64,000 bases of DNA from Sclerodactyla briareus (GCA_026419785.1 JAODTK010004665.1:62001-126000); one strand, 5' to 3'; counted from the stretch's first letter, positions 47,770-60,330 are shown. Made by a program: numbers and translations. The notes: generated by a model from the sequence alone, not told the origin.

Positions 47770-48400
47770 AACGGTCATAGAACAGTTGGGTGAGCGTGTG
47801 TCTGCCTTGGAAGATAATGATAATCCTTTGTCGAAAGATATGAGGCCAGGTAAGGCAAAGATCGGCTCTTTAAGCTGGAACTTTTCACATACGACATGAA
47901 CATATCAACGTTTAGAGAGACACTCTCGACGGTTAAATTTCAGAGTAATCGGGCTAGATGACTCAAGAGAGGAGACGTTGTTCAACTGGTCACCACCAAA
48001 GTGTTGTCAAAGTACCCGTTTGGCGAAGATGTTACAATCGAGAAATGTCACAGGGATGGCCGCGGCCAGCGATGGAGGCCCGCACATATCATCGTTAGGG
48101 TCTCCTCCATTGTAATCACAAGAGGGAAATTCATTAAGGTGAAGCGATGAATGCCTGAAAGAAGTCCCCATACTATGTCGTGGATGATCTTGCTAAGAGA
48201 GACTTGCGACAAGAGGACGATGGTCGACAGCAGGCGAAGAAGCATACAACAAAGGTATCAAGCTTCGGTTTTACGATGGTCAATGGAGAGACGGTGGCGG
48301 GAACGTTCATCATTTCAGTGGATGGTGACGGAGTACACGCTTTGTTCATGTATCGTTGTTGGTGGTCCACGAGGATACCGTATAATGTACACTCTCGATA
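47770..48400 (+). pseudogene. LINE-B ORF1 remnant
   Basis: It shows a coiled-coil heptad-like piece (EQLGERVSALEDNDN, about 47783) and then the RRM-start motif RLNFRVIGLDDSREE at about 47931. IEKCHRDG follows (about 48040), then RPRPAMEARTYH-like and SSIVITREIH. The C-terminal-domain motif YYVVDDLAKRDLRQEDDG lies at about 48170, and MVNGE at about 48278. This is the order of L1/Tx1 ORF1 RNA-binding proteins. It shares VDDL and basic-helix features with LINE-A ORF1. Frameshifts separate the motifs. Confidence 0.72.
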
Positions 48401-48589
48401 ACATTCCTGAATTGTTGAATTGGATTGACTTCATTTTATCTTGGGTATCCCGGCTGCTCCATGAGGTTAGTCCTCGAGCCTTTTTTTATGGTGTACTATT
48501 AGCACCCTTTACTTCGCACTGGCGAGGTGTTTTTTGGTGTCCGTTTTTCTCCCTTTTTATTCTTCTGTGTTGTTTAAACTAATAAAAAA

Positions 48590-51500
48590 TGTCGAGCTCT
48601 TTTCTATATGCAGTTTTAACGCGCGTGGTGTTGAATGAGGCCAACAAATAGGCGAAAAATTATTCACCTGGCTACATAATCATACAATTTACCTTATCTC
48701 TAATCAAGAAACTCACTGTACTTAGCCGTCAAAAATGTTTGGGGAATGAAGTGTGGGAGGAAAAGCCCCCTATTCTCGTGTGGCTCTATTACAGAGTGCC
48801 GGATGCGCTAGATGTTTAACCCCGCCTCGTTTCGCAATTTTAAAACCAAAACTCTAGGACCCACTTGTCGTTTTCATTATAGCAGACATTGAAATTAGCG
48901 ACATTGTTTATCTATTGGTAATATTTTAACGCTCCAAACAGAGTTACGCTCCTTTCTTTGATTGCATATACAGAGTTGTCTGTGGAACCAATTCCAAAGC
49001 GATGCATAACTCATGGATTGTATGCTTGGATTAAACTTGAATGACGTGTTCAGAGATCGAAAGCCACATAAACCGGGCATATACCTGGTCATCCAATATA
49101 TCGATGGATCTTTGTTTTCCGATTAGACTTTTTTTTCTAATTTCTTCTAATTTGCTAACCCCTTGTCCGCTTGTTCAATTGCTGTCCTGGAATACAATCA
49201 GATCATAATGCCATTATTTTGAACTGCGTACTTCTTAGTTTTAAGAGAGTTACTGATTTTGAAATTAACGTTTCCTTTTGGGGAGAATGACATATATATT
49301 TCAATAAATCAGGGAAACTTTTAGAACATCAGCTTGTGATTGGTGATGCAGATTTAATGACTCCAGAACTCTTTTGGGAATATTGAAGTTACTCATTCGA
49401 TCATGGTCTATATGTTTACTCGAAGCAGAAGTGCCGACAAGCATGTGAGAGGGAGATGGGTTTACAAAAAATCATCCCTATTCTAGGACCACGTATTTTT
49501 GATTCCTTGACGAAGTCGGAGGAATCGATTGTCAGTCGGCATCCAGTGTTGTGCTGGTGTTATGGTGTATGTTGTATGTGGGTGTGTGTGTGAAAGTGTT
49601 ACGCCTGGCTTGTGAAACAATAACTCGACTCATTTGGTATGTAGTTTTTCTTATGGGGGAGTACAGGAACCCCATTGTTTTTGGTATAAGTCGTGGTGAA
49701 TTTGGTCGAAATAGAAATTTGTGAAAAATCAATATTTGGCCCACTTTGGCTTGTAACACGATAAATCGACCCCACTTGGATGGTGAAGCTCATACTTGGG
49801 TATATGTTGTTCCCCATGATGGTACCTAACCCTATTGTTTGGGGTCAGGTCAGAGAAGTCATGACGGAGGTCACCAGGGGTCAAGTCTGAAAACCTTGTG
49901 GAACCGATACGTCCAGAACAGTTGGTCTGATCGGGTTTCAATTTAGTGTGTAGCTTCTTAGGGTAGTACAGGAACCCTAGGTTGTTTTTGGGTAAGGTCG
50001 GGTCAGGTCAGAGGTTATCTGAAGGTCACCAAGGTCAAGGTCTGAACTCCTTGCAATTAGTGTGTAGCTATCTCATCAAAGTATTTGTCAGACGTTAGTT
50101 GTTCCCACATGATCTGGTACAATCTCCCATTTGTCCTTGAGTCTGCTATAGGTTTCAGAACGAGTCATGGAATCACTAGCCTTTTGCTTTCTGGTTTTAT
50201 TTATAGCTGCACTCTTCTTAAGCCGAAATTTTGGACGCGAAACGTCATCTTGATGAAATTTATGAATCTAAAATCGAGGGCATCATGGTTCGCTCAATAG
50301 CACGATGGGTAGAAAATGGTGAGAGGATACCCAATATTTTTTTAATCTGGAAAACGTAACTACGAGAAGAAGTCTATAAGTTCAACTGATGGCATGGGAA
50401 TCGACATTACAGACCCTTCGGCTATGTTGAAACTACAGAAAACGTTTTATGAAAACTTAATATCTCCTACTGGCCTCGTAGATATGGATTTACACAATTT
50501 CTCATTTTCAACGCATCTCTGGCGAACAAAGAGAGGGTTGTGAAGGTTTTTTAACTGAAGAGGATGCTGGCATGTTTTATCTAGCATGCCCTTAAGTAAA
50601 GCCCCAGGTATGTGAATGGGTTTACCAGTATTGATTCTATAGGCTGTTTTGCAGAGATTAAACATTTTGTTATTATGTCTCTTAATTCAGGTTTTTGTGA
50701 CTGGAAAAATGTCTCCCGAGCAGGGTAGAGGATCATCACTTCATTACCAAAAGAAGGGAAAAATCTGAAGAAAATAAAATGGAGACCAATATCTCTATTC
50801 AAATGTAGAATACAAATAGCTGTTGCCTGTAGTGCTTTTGCAAGACTTAACGAGGTATTAACCCAATATTATTCATCCTGACCAAACTGGGGTTCCTTAA
50901 AGATTTTCCTTCTCATACTCTATACTCTATTCAATTTTGTGACATATTATACGTTGGGTGGGTAAAAAACTTTTATTCTACTGTACGTTGCATGCGTCAT
51001 GAATCAATGGAACTTCATCTGGTTTTTTTAAGTGTTTGGAAAAGGAATGAGGCAGGGATCCCTTCAAGGCCCTATTTTTTTATATATATATATGCAGAAA
51101 TACTGCGCTTCAAAATTACGCAGGATCATTGTATACCTGGGTTTTTCCATTTGGCGTTTAAACTTTCCGTGTAATGCTTACGATACTATTTTTCTTAAGA
51201 CAATGATCGTTTACATTGCGAAGAGTTAGCAATTTTTTTAAAGATTAACAACAGTTTGCAGGTTTGAGACTACACTTTTTTCAAATCCAAGTTTATTTCC
51301 TATGGTTTTTGAGATTCCACATAGGCAAACTTCAGTCCTCTTCATAATATCCCCTTTTTACATGTTGTCCTGTTTCGTGTGTTAGTGGTAAACGTTCACT
51401 AAAACGGATATATTTATTTGTTTTAAATTACATGCCAAAATTGTCAAGACTTGAACAGATTTTGAATATGGTGGTCAACTCTGGAATCTGACCCCCTATC

Positions 51501-52350
51501 GGAAAACTTGTTGTTAGGTGAAAGCTTCGCCTTCGTCCCTCAGCTTGTTTCCCTGTTTCAGCTTTTACACTTAACCGACCCCACAAAAATCGTATTCACA
51601 GCAGGACGCGCATATAAATACTGTACTATTAATTTCATTTGGGGTGGTAAAATGACAAGATAACAAAAGAGACCATATTAACACCGTCACCCAGTGATGG
51701 GGTCTCAATATGAATTAATTGGTTTGATTTCATGAAAAGTACCAAAATTACATGGGTTAAGAGATATATTGACCACACGAAGGTCATTGGAAACATTGTC
51801 GACATTATTTCCTGAGGAACGATTCGCGGTCACATATTCTTTGTTAAGCTGTAACTTCAGAGGCTAGACTTCTTTCACGAAAGTGAAAAAGATTCAATTT
51901 TAAACTGCTGTTGGCGCATGGAGTACCTCACTTTTGTTACTGCCAACGTCCTAAATTCGGTGATCCTCTTATTGAACCATAGTCCTTATCAAGGTAACAA
52001 CTAGATTCTCTGGTATAAGAAGTGTTAAAATTCTACTAAGTTCGGTATGTGAGGGACTTTTTTTTTCACGAGACTGGAATGCCCCTTCGGTATAATGAGT
52101 TTTATTGATCGATTCAACTGTCCACACTTTCCGTTCACAAAGCTGAATGGAATTAATCCATGCGATTCTTGTATTGGAGGCCGTCTGGGATATACTAGGG
52201 TTGCCAATTCGCATATCTAGTCCCGAGAGATGCTTGTTCGCATTAGTTTGTACGAAAAACTCCGGTCGTTATGCTTATATCTTTTTTGTAATTGTAATGT
52301 TATAGAAACCACGTTGTTGCTTGAATGGAACAAATTCGAAAGTAAGACTT
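48590..52350 (+). pseudogene. LINE-B ORF2 remnant: APE endonuclease plus reverse transcriptase
   Basis: The endonuclease starts near 48600 (FNARGVE), with FTWLHNHTIYLIS and QETHC (48705-48719), and ends with the catalytic SDHN at 49198. The frame is then split by a repeat. The RT resumes with IYESKIEGI and RWVENGER (about 50262-50325), EGKNLKKIKWRPISLF (WRPIS at 50780-50794), DQTG (50880-50891) and GMRQGSLQGPIF (51044). The expected YADD reads NAYD at 51173-51184, so the tyrosine and first catalytic aspartate are replaced. FIWGGK (51634), ITWVKRYIDH (about 51745) and LNGINP-like sequence near 52145 mark the C-terminal region. The final stop is not certain. Confidence 0.8.
49530..50240 (+). 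repeat. GGTCA-rich repeat inserted inside LINE-B
   Basis: It contains GGATGGTGAAGCTCATACTTGG, CCTATTGTTTGGGGTCAGGTC, GGTCAAGTCTGAAAACC, GATACGTCCAGAACAGTTGG and GTGTAGCTTCTTAGGGTAGTAC-type words, with related words repeated about 120-200 bp apart. It sits between the endonuclease end (SDHN) and the IYESKIEGI start of the RT linker, where no such sequence belongs. It is therefore a later insertion. Its nearest relatives are at 28.0-28.5 and 62.49-62.62 kb. Quoted words are read with small gaps. Confidence 0.65.
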
Positions 52351-52944
52351 TGATTTTGTTTTTTTTGGGCAGATTTTTGATATATGTAGGTATTAGAGAT
52401 ACCAAAATTAGTATCCTTTCAATATAAATTCATCCATAGAACTATATCAACAAACGATTTCCTAGTGAGAATTCCTGGTATAGATAAGTCCTAACTGGTA
52501 CCTTTTGGGTGAGGCATTGAATCAGTCCTCTCCTTTGTCCTGCAGTGTGGGAGCCGTTGCAAAGCATGGGAGAAAATAATGCAGTGACTTCAATTCATAT
52601 CCCCTAGAGTATGACAGGTTTTTCTTTGTTACCAGCAGGAAATGCAGAGACTATACAATCTACACTAGTTTTTCAAAGTAATTTATATTCATCTGCAGCT
52701 TGATAACAAACCGGATTCCAACTATGATTTTTTCCGACACAATAGGTTAAGTTTGGATGTGTTTTGGATTTTGCACGTTTAATCGTCAAATCAGGCCAAA
52801 GACATGAAGGCTTGAGAGATTTCTGTCACTTGTTGAATATTTATGTTTAAGTTATTTTTACCTCATATCCACTATATGTAAATGTCTGTTGTGTGTTGCA
52901 TGTAAGATACGAGCAATAAAAAAAAAAATAATAATAATACCAAA

Positions 52945-55005
52945 AGTAGAATCTTACAGAATGTATCACAACTCTTCCACCTCTTAAATCTGTTATACAT
53001 GCCTCTCTGATAGAGCGTCTTATTGGATTATTGTCTTTTTTCGCTATACATTGTCACATAGCGTGACCAAAAATTACAGACAAGGTGTAAATCACTACCA
53101 TTGCGCCGGTTTTTTCTTGTTTTTGTTTTTGTTTTTTTGGTTCTTTAGTTGATATGGCTGTTTTTCATTTCGTGATTCCAACGAGGTGTACTCACTAAAC
53201 ATTTCCCATACTAAACACCTTGCATAGTATTGTTTACCTCCATAGGTCTGGTATGTCCTTCGGTCCTCGAGATTGTTCCTTGTTGTATACCTATAAGTGC
53301 CCCTCTTTGGAAGGTTCCTGCAATCACCCAGTGTACTTAAGGAGCTGTTCATACACATGAACCATGATAAAACGTAACATAACTCGTAATGACGGACACA
53401 TGGCTGTATTCACCTTTGCGACATCATGTCATTAATATTGCCATGAAACGATTTCTCCCAGGACACCATTCACACGGAAATCGCGTGAGTTGTAGCCGTT
53501 TTGGACATGAGCAAACATTACTGTATCTTTTGGAGTGGACTCGCAAGCGGGTTCGTTTGAAAATGAAGTTTTTTTTTTTGTACTGGGCTGTGGAATAAAC
53601 TGGTAGGATATAGTCAGATCGGTGATTACTCGCAGGAACATGTTAGGGAATAAATTTAAGCGAAAGTGTCACTCGGAAGTCTGGTGAACATCGCGTGACG
53701 TGAGCAGAAAAATCAGACCGTCCACGAGTGAAGTGTGTAATACTTGGTAATTACATTCTGCATTGGGTGATTTTTTCTTTTCAATTAAAAGGAACGGGGC
53801 AAAGGACAAGGGTTTAGAAGAGAGAGCTGCTAAAATTAGAATTAGTAGAATAAAAGTCGAGGGCTTTGAAGGAGGAGAGCAAGAGGAGGAAGGCAGAGCA
53901 TTCCGAAGGCGGGAGGTTCTAGCAATGAAAAGGTAGAGTGAGCGACAGCGGTCGTCGTGTGATTCTTGCATGGTTGCAAAACAGGAGCTGTTCATGTACA
54001 CAAAAGAACAAGTCACACGAGCTGGGCAAAAGAGTGGTGGCATTTTAGAACTCACTTTTAGGGAGCAGCGCCTGAAGAAGTTGACTGTAGAAGAGAGAAA
54101 AGGAGGAGAGGGGGAGGAGTGAGTGAGTGTTAGTGTTTTTGTAGAGGGGGGACGAGGGGGTTGGGGGGGTACAACAAGCACTCATCTCCGAGGCGAGAGA
54201 GATTGGCGAGTAGCAATGGAGAACTATTTTCTAATGAGTCTATAAGGCCTAGGCCATTAGACTGGATCTTAGTCAAGGACACCAGGAATTGTACGAGAGT
54301 TCGCCTCCCAAAACGCCTCCCCAAACGCCTCTCAAATTCAAGCGGCGGACGAATCGGCCTTTGTAGAGTGGCAAACAAGTGCAGCTGCTCAAAGTAGTTA
54401 CGTGAGCGGGAAAGCACGTTTCTGTGAGGCACGTTTTTAGCAATGTGGTTTAATGTCGATCTCACTACACATCAGATTCGAGACGTTAACCCAGTGGAAC
54501 AATGGAGTCGGAGGGTTGAGTGAAAACCTTCACTAGTACCCATGACAAGAGTTTGTCACGCTTGTGGGTTATGATGAGCTGCTTCGTTTTCTTAGAACTT
54601 GAATGGGGGAAATTTGTCTCGTTGCCAGAAGAGGAGGTAAGCAGTATGCTGTCGCTTAGCGAGGCAACCTATAGAAGAGTGGGTTGAAACTAGATTAAAA
54701 GGGCCTGAGTCATCAAGCAGAAGGAAAACACTGGGCACGAGACAGCATCAAGAAGGTCATCTTGTGAAGAGAAAAACAAGTGGGAGAGATCACATAACTT
54801 GAGGCCCAACTCCGAAGAAATTAACCATCAAAACGGGACAGCTATTGACGATTGCGGGAAATCGAGATCCAGACTGATTAAAGAAGGGTGGCGACGGAAA
54901 ATAGAGAGCTTGGCAATCAGTCCACGTGTCAGCTCGTCAAAAGAGATGTCAGAGCATCAAACGGCTCTCATCAGCCTTTTGGAATTTTGCGGCCGTCATC
55001 CACGG
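52945..55005. other. No gene recognised; GA-rich patch
   Basis: Contains a TTTTTG-repeat patch near 53112-53140 and a GAGGA-rich patch at 53860-54150. The long minus-strand Ser/Pro-rich frame over the second patch (53669-54181) is compositional. Nothing else was recognised. Confidence 0.4.
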
Positions 55006-55009
55006 TAGA

Positions 55010-55520
55010 TTTGATGCTAGCATATTTTAAATAAATCCAATTAGTGACCCCCAATTATCTGTTCGTCACATTCACTCATAACCCTCCAAACCGTACAGGC
55101 GATTAGGGTAAAACTTGGGGGGGATGAAGCATGCTACTGGCTAGGCTGAGGTGGGGGGGGGGGTGGGGGGAGGGGTCCGGATAATTTTTGTTTGCATAGA
55201 GTGATTAGATTTCAAATAAATCCAATTAGGTACCCCAATTAGCTGCCCCACAGTCCTTCCCGCTGAGCTCTCTTGTGAGAGAGGTTCGTTAACATTACTC
55301 CATATATCTATCAGAGGTTTGTTTGAATTACTCCCTATCTCTGCGGAACAGGCAGCAATAGGGGGACGTTTATTTTATCTGGCAGAAGGTCAAGATGAAA
55401 TAACCGTGACAGTGAGCCTATTGGACAGGTTGCACTGAGCACTGAATGTATTCTGATAACAAGTCAATGTTAAGGGTTTCCACATAATCACAAATGTATT
55501 AGAATGAGATGAAATGCCCG
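55010..55520 (+). repeat. Interspersed repeat family R3, copy 3
   Basis: Words in order: CTGTTCGTCACATTCACTCATAACC, CCGTACAGGCGATTAGG, GATGAAGCATGCTACTGGCTAGGCTGAGG, then a G run. GTGATTAGATTTCAAATAAATCCAATTAG and GTCAATGTTAAGGGTTTCCACA follow. An additional short copy of the GATTAG/AAATCCAATTAGT-type words lies just upstream at 55010-55050. Words longer than 20 are approximate readings. Confidence 0.6.
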
Positions 55521-55564
55521 AAGGTAATGTTGTTCAAACCGCTACTGGTATGAGGTTGAAAGTT

Positions 55565-55965
55565 AGGATATGGAGTCAAAATCTATTGGCAACATTTTCG
55601 AAGGTCATTGGGGGGTCATTAAATGTAATTTTGAGGTCAAATTACTGAAACCTTCAGATCATGCAAACCGAAGATGCTATGAGGTGAAAGTTGGGATATG
55701 TGGTCAACAATTCAGTGGACTAGTTGCCGAAGGGCATTTAGAGGTCATCCAAGGGTCATGTGATGTCAAATTACGTACAGTTCATATATTTACATACATG
55801 CTATATGACGTTGAAAGTTGAGATATTTAGTCGCCATCCACTGTAAATTGGCAGTCCATTTGGTGGGGAGGTCATTCGAGGTCATTTGGGGTCATATCAC
55901 TTGGGTGTTGATATGCCACTTCAAACCATAGCTGCTATGGGGTCAGGAAGTTGGATACATCGTTT
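55565..55965 (+). repeat. GGTCATT-rich tandem repeat, about 125-150-bp unit
   Basis: Three units: GGTCATTGGGGGTCATTAA near 55600, GAGGTCATCCAAGGGTCATG near 55742, and GAGGTCATTCGAGGTCATTTG near 55870. Each is followed by a CTAT-GGTGAAAGTTGGGATAT-GTCA-like stretch (near 55678, 55802 and 55935). There is no coding conservation between units. GGTCA half-sites are also the core of nuclear-receptor elements, but repeat origin explains them here. Confidence 0.65.
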
Positions 55966-56389
55966 TATCTATTTATTTTTGGCAAGTCATTAGAACATAG
56001 TATTCGAATGAAACTTAGGCAACAATAGTCAACTCTGTTTCCAAATATGGTGAAGGCCATCTGATATGGGTCAAATGAAGAAACGTGTCAAATTTGAAGA
56101 AAACATGGAACATACAGTCGTGGTGTCGTGAATATGTAGGAGCGCATTTGGAGGTCATCCAAGGTCAATTTTCCGCGACAGCTAACGGGCAGTTCCGATC
56201 GTGGCTTGTTACGATAGTACGCATATGTTTCTGCTTCTCTGCCAGCAGCATTGGAAGCTAATACCGGAATCCTTGTTGAAACACGTCGCGACTTGAGATC
56301 GAGGGGTTTGAACAGTGCTGGCGACATAACATGAATTGAGTTACTTGCTCCCATTGGACTCTTTACCGGGACTGCATGAAAATAACCTT

Positions 56390-56960
56390 TAAAGGGCAAC
56401 GCAGGTTGGATACACCAGCGGTGATATTGTGGAGAATGGAAAACTGTATATGTAGGTCCGAACCTCATTTCAATACGATGCTCCTATGTGAAGTTATTGG
56501 CCTTCAAAGTTTGGGCCATTAAGCAGAGAATATGGGGAGAATCCCAATTGCGCAATAACGCATGACGTCACACATAGACAACACAGGAAATCATGTTCTG
56601 TATTTGATTGTTTCATTTTGTTGGATAAGGCAACATTTAGCAGAATTTCTGTTGTCTTTCTCTCACCAAAGTAACCATCAACACCTACCAACCCGCTACA
56701 GCACTCCTCTCCCGTAGACTAAATGTTTTAGAAGTGAATTAATGTGAATTCATAGAAAACAATGGGAATGTTTGTAAGGTTGTGCAAGTATGACATCAAA
56801 TATTATTGCATGATGGGATGCATTCGATCTTGCGAAATACTCATGCTTCACAATACACAAACTTCAAATGACTATAACTACGGGAAGTCCTATGAACTTT
56901 GGACTCCGGTTTGGACTGAAGCCATTCAGGTTTAATCAAGCTATTAAATTAGCATCTGTA
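56390..56960 (+). repeat. Interspersed repeat family R1, copy 2
   Basis: It carries GGATACACCAGCGGTGATAT, GGAGAATGGAAAACTGTATA, GAAGTTATTGGCC, ATTGTTTCATTTTGTTGG, TTTCTCTCACCAAAGTAACC, GTGCAAGTATGACATCAAAT, ATTATTGCATGATGGGATGC and GGGAAGTCCTATGAACTTTGG, in family order. It looks near full length. Confidence 0.75.
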
Positions 56961-59900
56961 TGATCATCCTTTGCAGTTGTCCTTTGATCGCACCATATTT
57001 TGGGTGAATATGACTTGACTCGAACACAGTTTGGAGACTTTGTAACAACCCCAATGGGAATGTGGGGGCCAGCTTGGATTGTAGCATTGGAAGTCACTAA
57101 GGGCACATATTTCTGCAGCGGGGAGGATGAGAGATGGTCGTAATGAGGACCACAGTGGGTGAGTTGGGAGACCGGTAGAGGGCACAAACATACTTTGATG
57201 ATATAATTTGATTTTGATTGATGTCTCGGGGTCAGGGAAGCCAATTAAGGCTAATATAGGGACGTTGGCCGTATTGATCGTGGATGAGCACCGGCGATAC
57301 TCGCCATTATCTCTCGAAAAGTGTTCAGATGACACGAGGCAGGAGTTGCATTGCAGGTCTGAAAGTCCTTCGGGCGCGAGGCCTGCACATCAGAAAGTGG
57401 GAAAAGCACGAGCTCGCCATGGCAGGAGGAGACAGTGAGGAGCTCAACGCCGAGACACATCGGATGGGGATAGATGGAATCAGGGTCAGAAGAGCCCAGA
57501 GGGTCAATTTTTAGTTTCGGCGAGAGAGCATGGGGTGGTTCTTCAGCTGCTGATGGATATGGTCGAGAAGAGACGCCGCGGATACCACAGGAGGAGAGAG
57601 TGAAAAGCGAAGACGCGGGTGCCACATTGCAAACTACGCTTAGGAATTATTTTTTTGAATTGAGAGGCCATTCATTGAGGTGAGGAAGGCACGGTATCGG
57701 AGCAAAGAGGTGAGGGGTCAAGCAGGGCAGACCAAAAAACGTCCTGCGGAAATACGACGTGACTACGGAAGCAGCCCCCCCCCCCCCGAAAAAAATGGCC
57801 TAGGATAAGCTCGGGATTATACACCAGATGACGAGGCAGCCTACCTGGGCGCTACCCACAGGGATTGGGCCTTTGTACTTGGCGGCAGGCCTTCAGTACA
57901 CCAGCTCAACCGGTATCCTAAGCAAATACTCCGATAATGAGACACCACAGAAGAAGAGAATAGACCGGGCACCCATCCTTCGTGATCATACCAGGGAAAA
58001 ACTGTTAACGTCCTCAATAGGATGGGCGGTGGTTCTGCCCCGGTCTTAGTATAAAGGGCACCCCTTCCACTCCTTTACACTCATCTCCACATGTTTATCC
58101 TAGACGTAAGGGAATATAATCGCTATTTTATTGAAGATGTAGAATGGATGATTCAATGAAGGATTTCAGCAGTTCACTCGCTGCACTTGACACATTGTGG
58201 GCAGAAGCCTAAACACCCCGCAGACATTAACGAACCTTTCACGCTTCTATGCCTCTTGAGTAAATCCGGGATAAATTCCCGCCAGGCCAAGACGAAAGTA
58301 TGTGTCCGTGGACACGTGCGCACCGCGATTTGATTTTTCCGAGCGAATAAATCGCTGCTGTGAAGGCGGGTCTTGGGGTTCATGGCTTGTGATTTCAAGT
58401 TCAACTGGTTTCTCGTTATTATATGATTTCAGACAATTAGATTTGTCTTATTCAAATAAAACAGACATTTTTTTCAGTACATCCTTTATTCTTAATTTTT
58501 TGTTATTTTTTTATCTGCGACGACTTCTTCAATGTTTCCTGGTTTCCAGGTAACTTGTGTCACTATAGTTTTGCCATTTTGTGAAGTTGCTTCATTATCC
58601 AAGTTCCTGAGAAAATATACACCTTTCCAAACATTTGCTTAAAATGTTAAATATTCACTTTATCATGCGTTTATTGCGTCTTCCGAGGTCCTATTGCAGC
58701 TATAATCTTCCGGACTTGTAGTGAGTGAGAAAATTAAACCACTTGCACTAACTCGCCATAGTTATACTTATGGTTCAAATGTTCGATTCCTTCCATATTC
58801 TAGTGATCTCAAGTGCCTTTGTAAGGGGAGGGGGAATCGAAGAGTAACGCTGTGACCCTGCTCACGCGGTCAGGGGTTCATGTCCGACATCCCGGTCTTG
58901 AGTCACCCTATACGAACACCGGGTGTTACCAACGAACTAATTCGGTGGGTGTTACCATCACAGCCGAGTCTAGGTGGAGGGAGGCGGCAGACGGAATCAA
59001 GCGTTACAGAATAGTGGTAAATGAAAGGCGGCGTTGGGTCGGCCGATCGCCCGACCTAAACTCGTAAAAAGAACAACCGCAAAAGGCTAGCTCCGTAAAC
59101 AGGGGAAGATTGGAGGTTGGGACACCTGCCTGAAAACCGTGGTTTCGGGGTTTGGGAGAATGACCGTTCTAATTAACATTGCAAGTACAGCCGTGAACAG
59201 ACCAAAGTTGTTCTCGAAAAAAGAATTTGTCGACTTCCGTAGTCCGAATAATGTGTTTTTTGCAACAAATAGACCCTGTCCACTATAAAGTGATAAAATT
59301 TAAAAACGATTTTGCGCGAATGAACAGGTGAGGAACTTTTTATAGATTTCTGCGTGGGAATTCACCTCCAGTCCATGTTAGAAACGCAAGAATAGGAGTA
59401 GCTAGGACAGACCTCGGTGGGCATTGGGGATTAGCGATGTCCCTTACTTCATTTGGGGAAACTCTAATGGGCCATCTGTGGGATCATTGCAATGGGTTTA
59501 ACATAATAACATATACGAAAACTGAAATGTGTCAGTGAGTTCAAACCGACGTTTACACGACTTTCTGTTACGGGACCTTCAACATTTTTGTGCACGGGTA
59601 TGCGCAAGATCGGAACAAATCCATCATGCCGAATAATAGAGTCATTCTTGCAAACTCTGCCCCATTATTCCTAATTTCTATGAAAAATTAAAATTAATTT
59701 CACTTTGAAGAAAAATGTAACTGGGAAAATTAGTCTATGACAGGAAGTTACTGTTGTGGGTTTCGTTTGCCTCATTAAGAGAAAAAGCCAGAAAAACTTT
59801 CGCGGGAGGTTTATTTGTATTCAAGAACACAAGAAAAAAATATGATAATAATATTAGTTTTTATGTTGTTCAAATGAGAAGCTATGCATTAGTGCACAAT

Positions 59901-60060
59901 GAGGACCCCTCTCTAATTCAGCACAGGTGAAAATTACTTGCCTGGCAGAACCCGACACTCAGCTTCACCCCCACAACCAACAGTTGTGATTTAAGTAAGT
60001 GGGAGGATTTGATGGACATCGCAGGACGAGCAAGGCAGAGTGAACGTATAGACCCACACA
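56961..60060. other. No gene recognised
   Basis: Several open frames of 60-125 codons overlap on both strands at 57200-57700, where GC content is higher. None has a recognisable domain, and no frame is consistently preferred. A C run sits near 57776-57787. Nothing else was identified. Confidence 0.4.
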
Positions 60061-60109
60061 GTGAGTCAATGTGCATCCACCCATGTGAAGTTAGCGCCAA
60101 GTCAGAGGC

Positions 60110-60330
60110 CCCGTAGGCCCGAGCATTTGTCCGAGTCCAAGTCCGAATACACGAGTGCAAGCGGAGTGCCCGGAGTCCATGCGTAATTTATCGGACTCAT
60201 TCCAACACTCTTGTCTGATTAGGCGCTCTTGAGTCCGAGTTTCGAGTCCTGTTCCTAAGCGAGGTCTAGTCCGATGCCAAGTCACGAGTCCGTCAAAAAT
60301 GCGACTCAAAAAACCGTCTTGAGTCCCCCA
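60110..60330. repeat. GAGTCCGAGT-rich degenerate repeat
   Basis: GAGTCC, AGTCCG and GGACTC words recur about a dozen times in 220 bp (for example CCGAGTCCAAGTCCGAATAC, CTTGAGTCCGAGTTTCGAGTCC and CACGAGTCCGTC). This is a degenerate short-period array. No coding meaning. Confidence 0.65.

Larger units (their letters stand above)
47690..52940 (+). mobile_element. L1/Tx1-like LINE (LINE-B), interrupted and decayed
   Basis: A two-ORF non-LTR retrotransposon on the plus strand, of the same broad lineage as LINE-A. Order: ORF1, endonuclease, an inserted GGTCA-rich repeat (about 49530-50240), reverse transcriptase, C-terminal region, 3' end. AATAAA at about 52914 leads into an A run and (AAT)n, a normal LINE tail. 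Its 5' limit is uncertain; recognisable coding begins near 47770. Excluding the insertion it would be about 4.5 kb, which fits an L1/Tx1-type element lacking some 5' sequence. The copy is inactive: frames are broken and the RT catalytic box is altered. Confidence 0.82.

Noticed and set aside
53669..54181. 170-codon minus-strand Ser/Pro-rich frame
   Set aside because: It lies opposite a GAGGA-rich purine patch that removes stop codons by composition. No domain was recognised.
57200..57700. Cluster of overlapping frames on both strands
   Set aside because: Higher GC lengthens all frames equally. None has a recognisable domain or a clear advantage.
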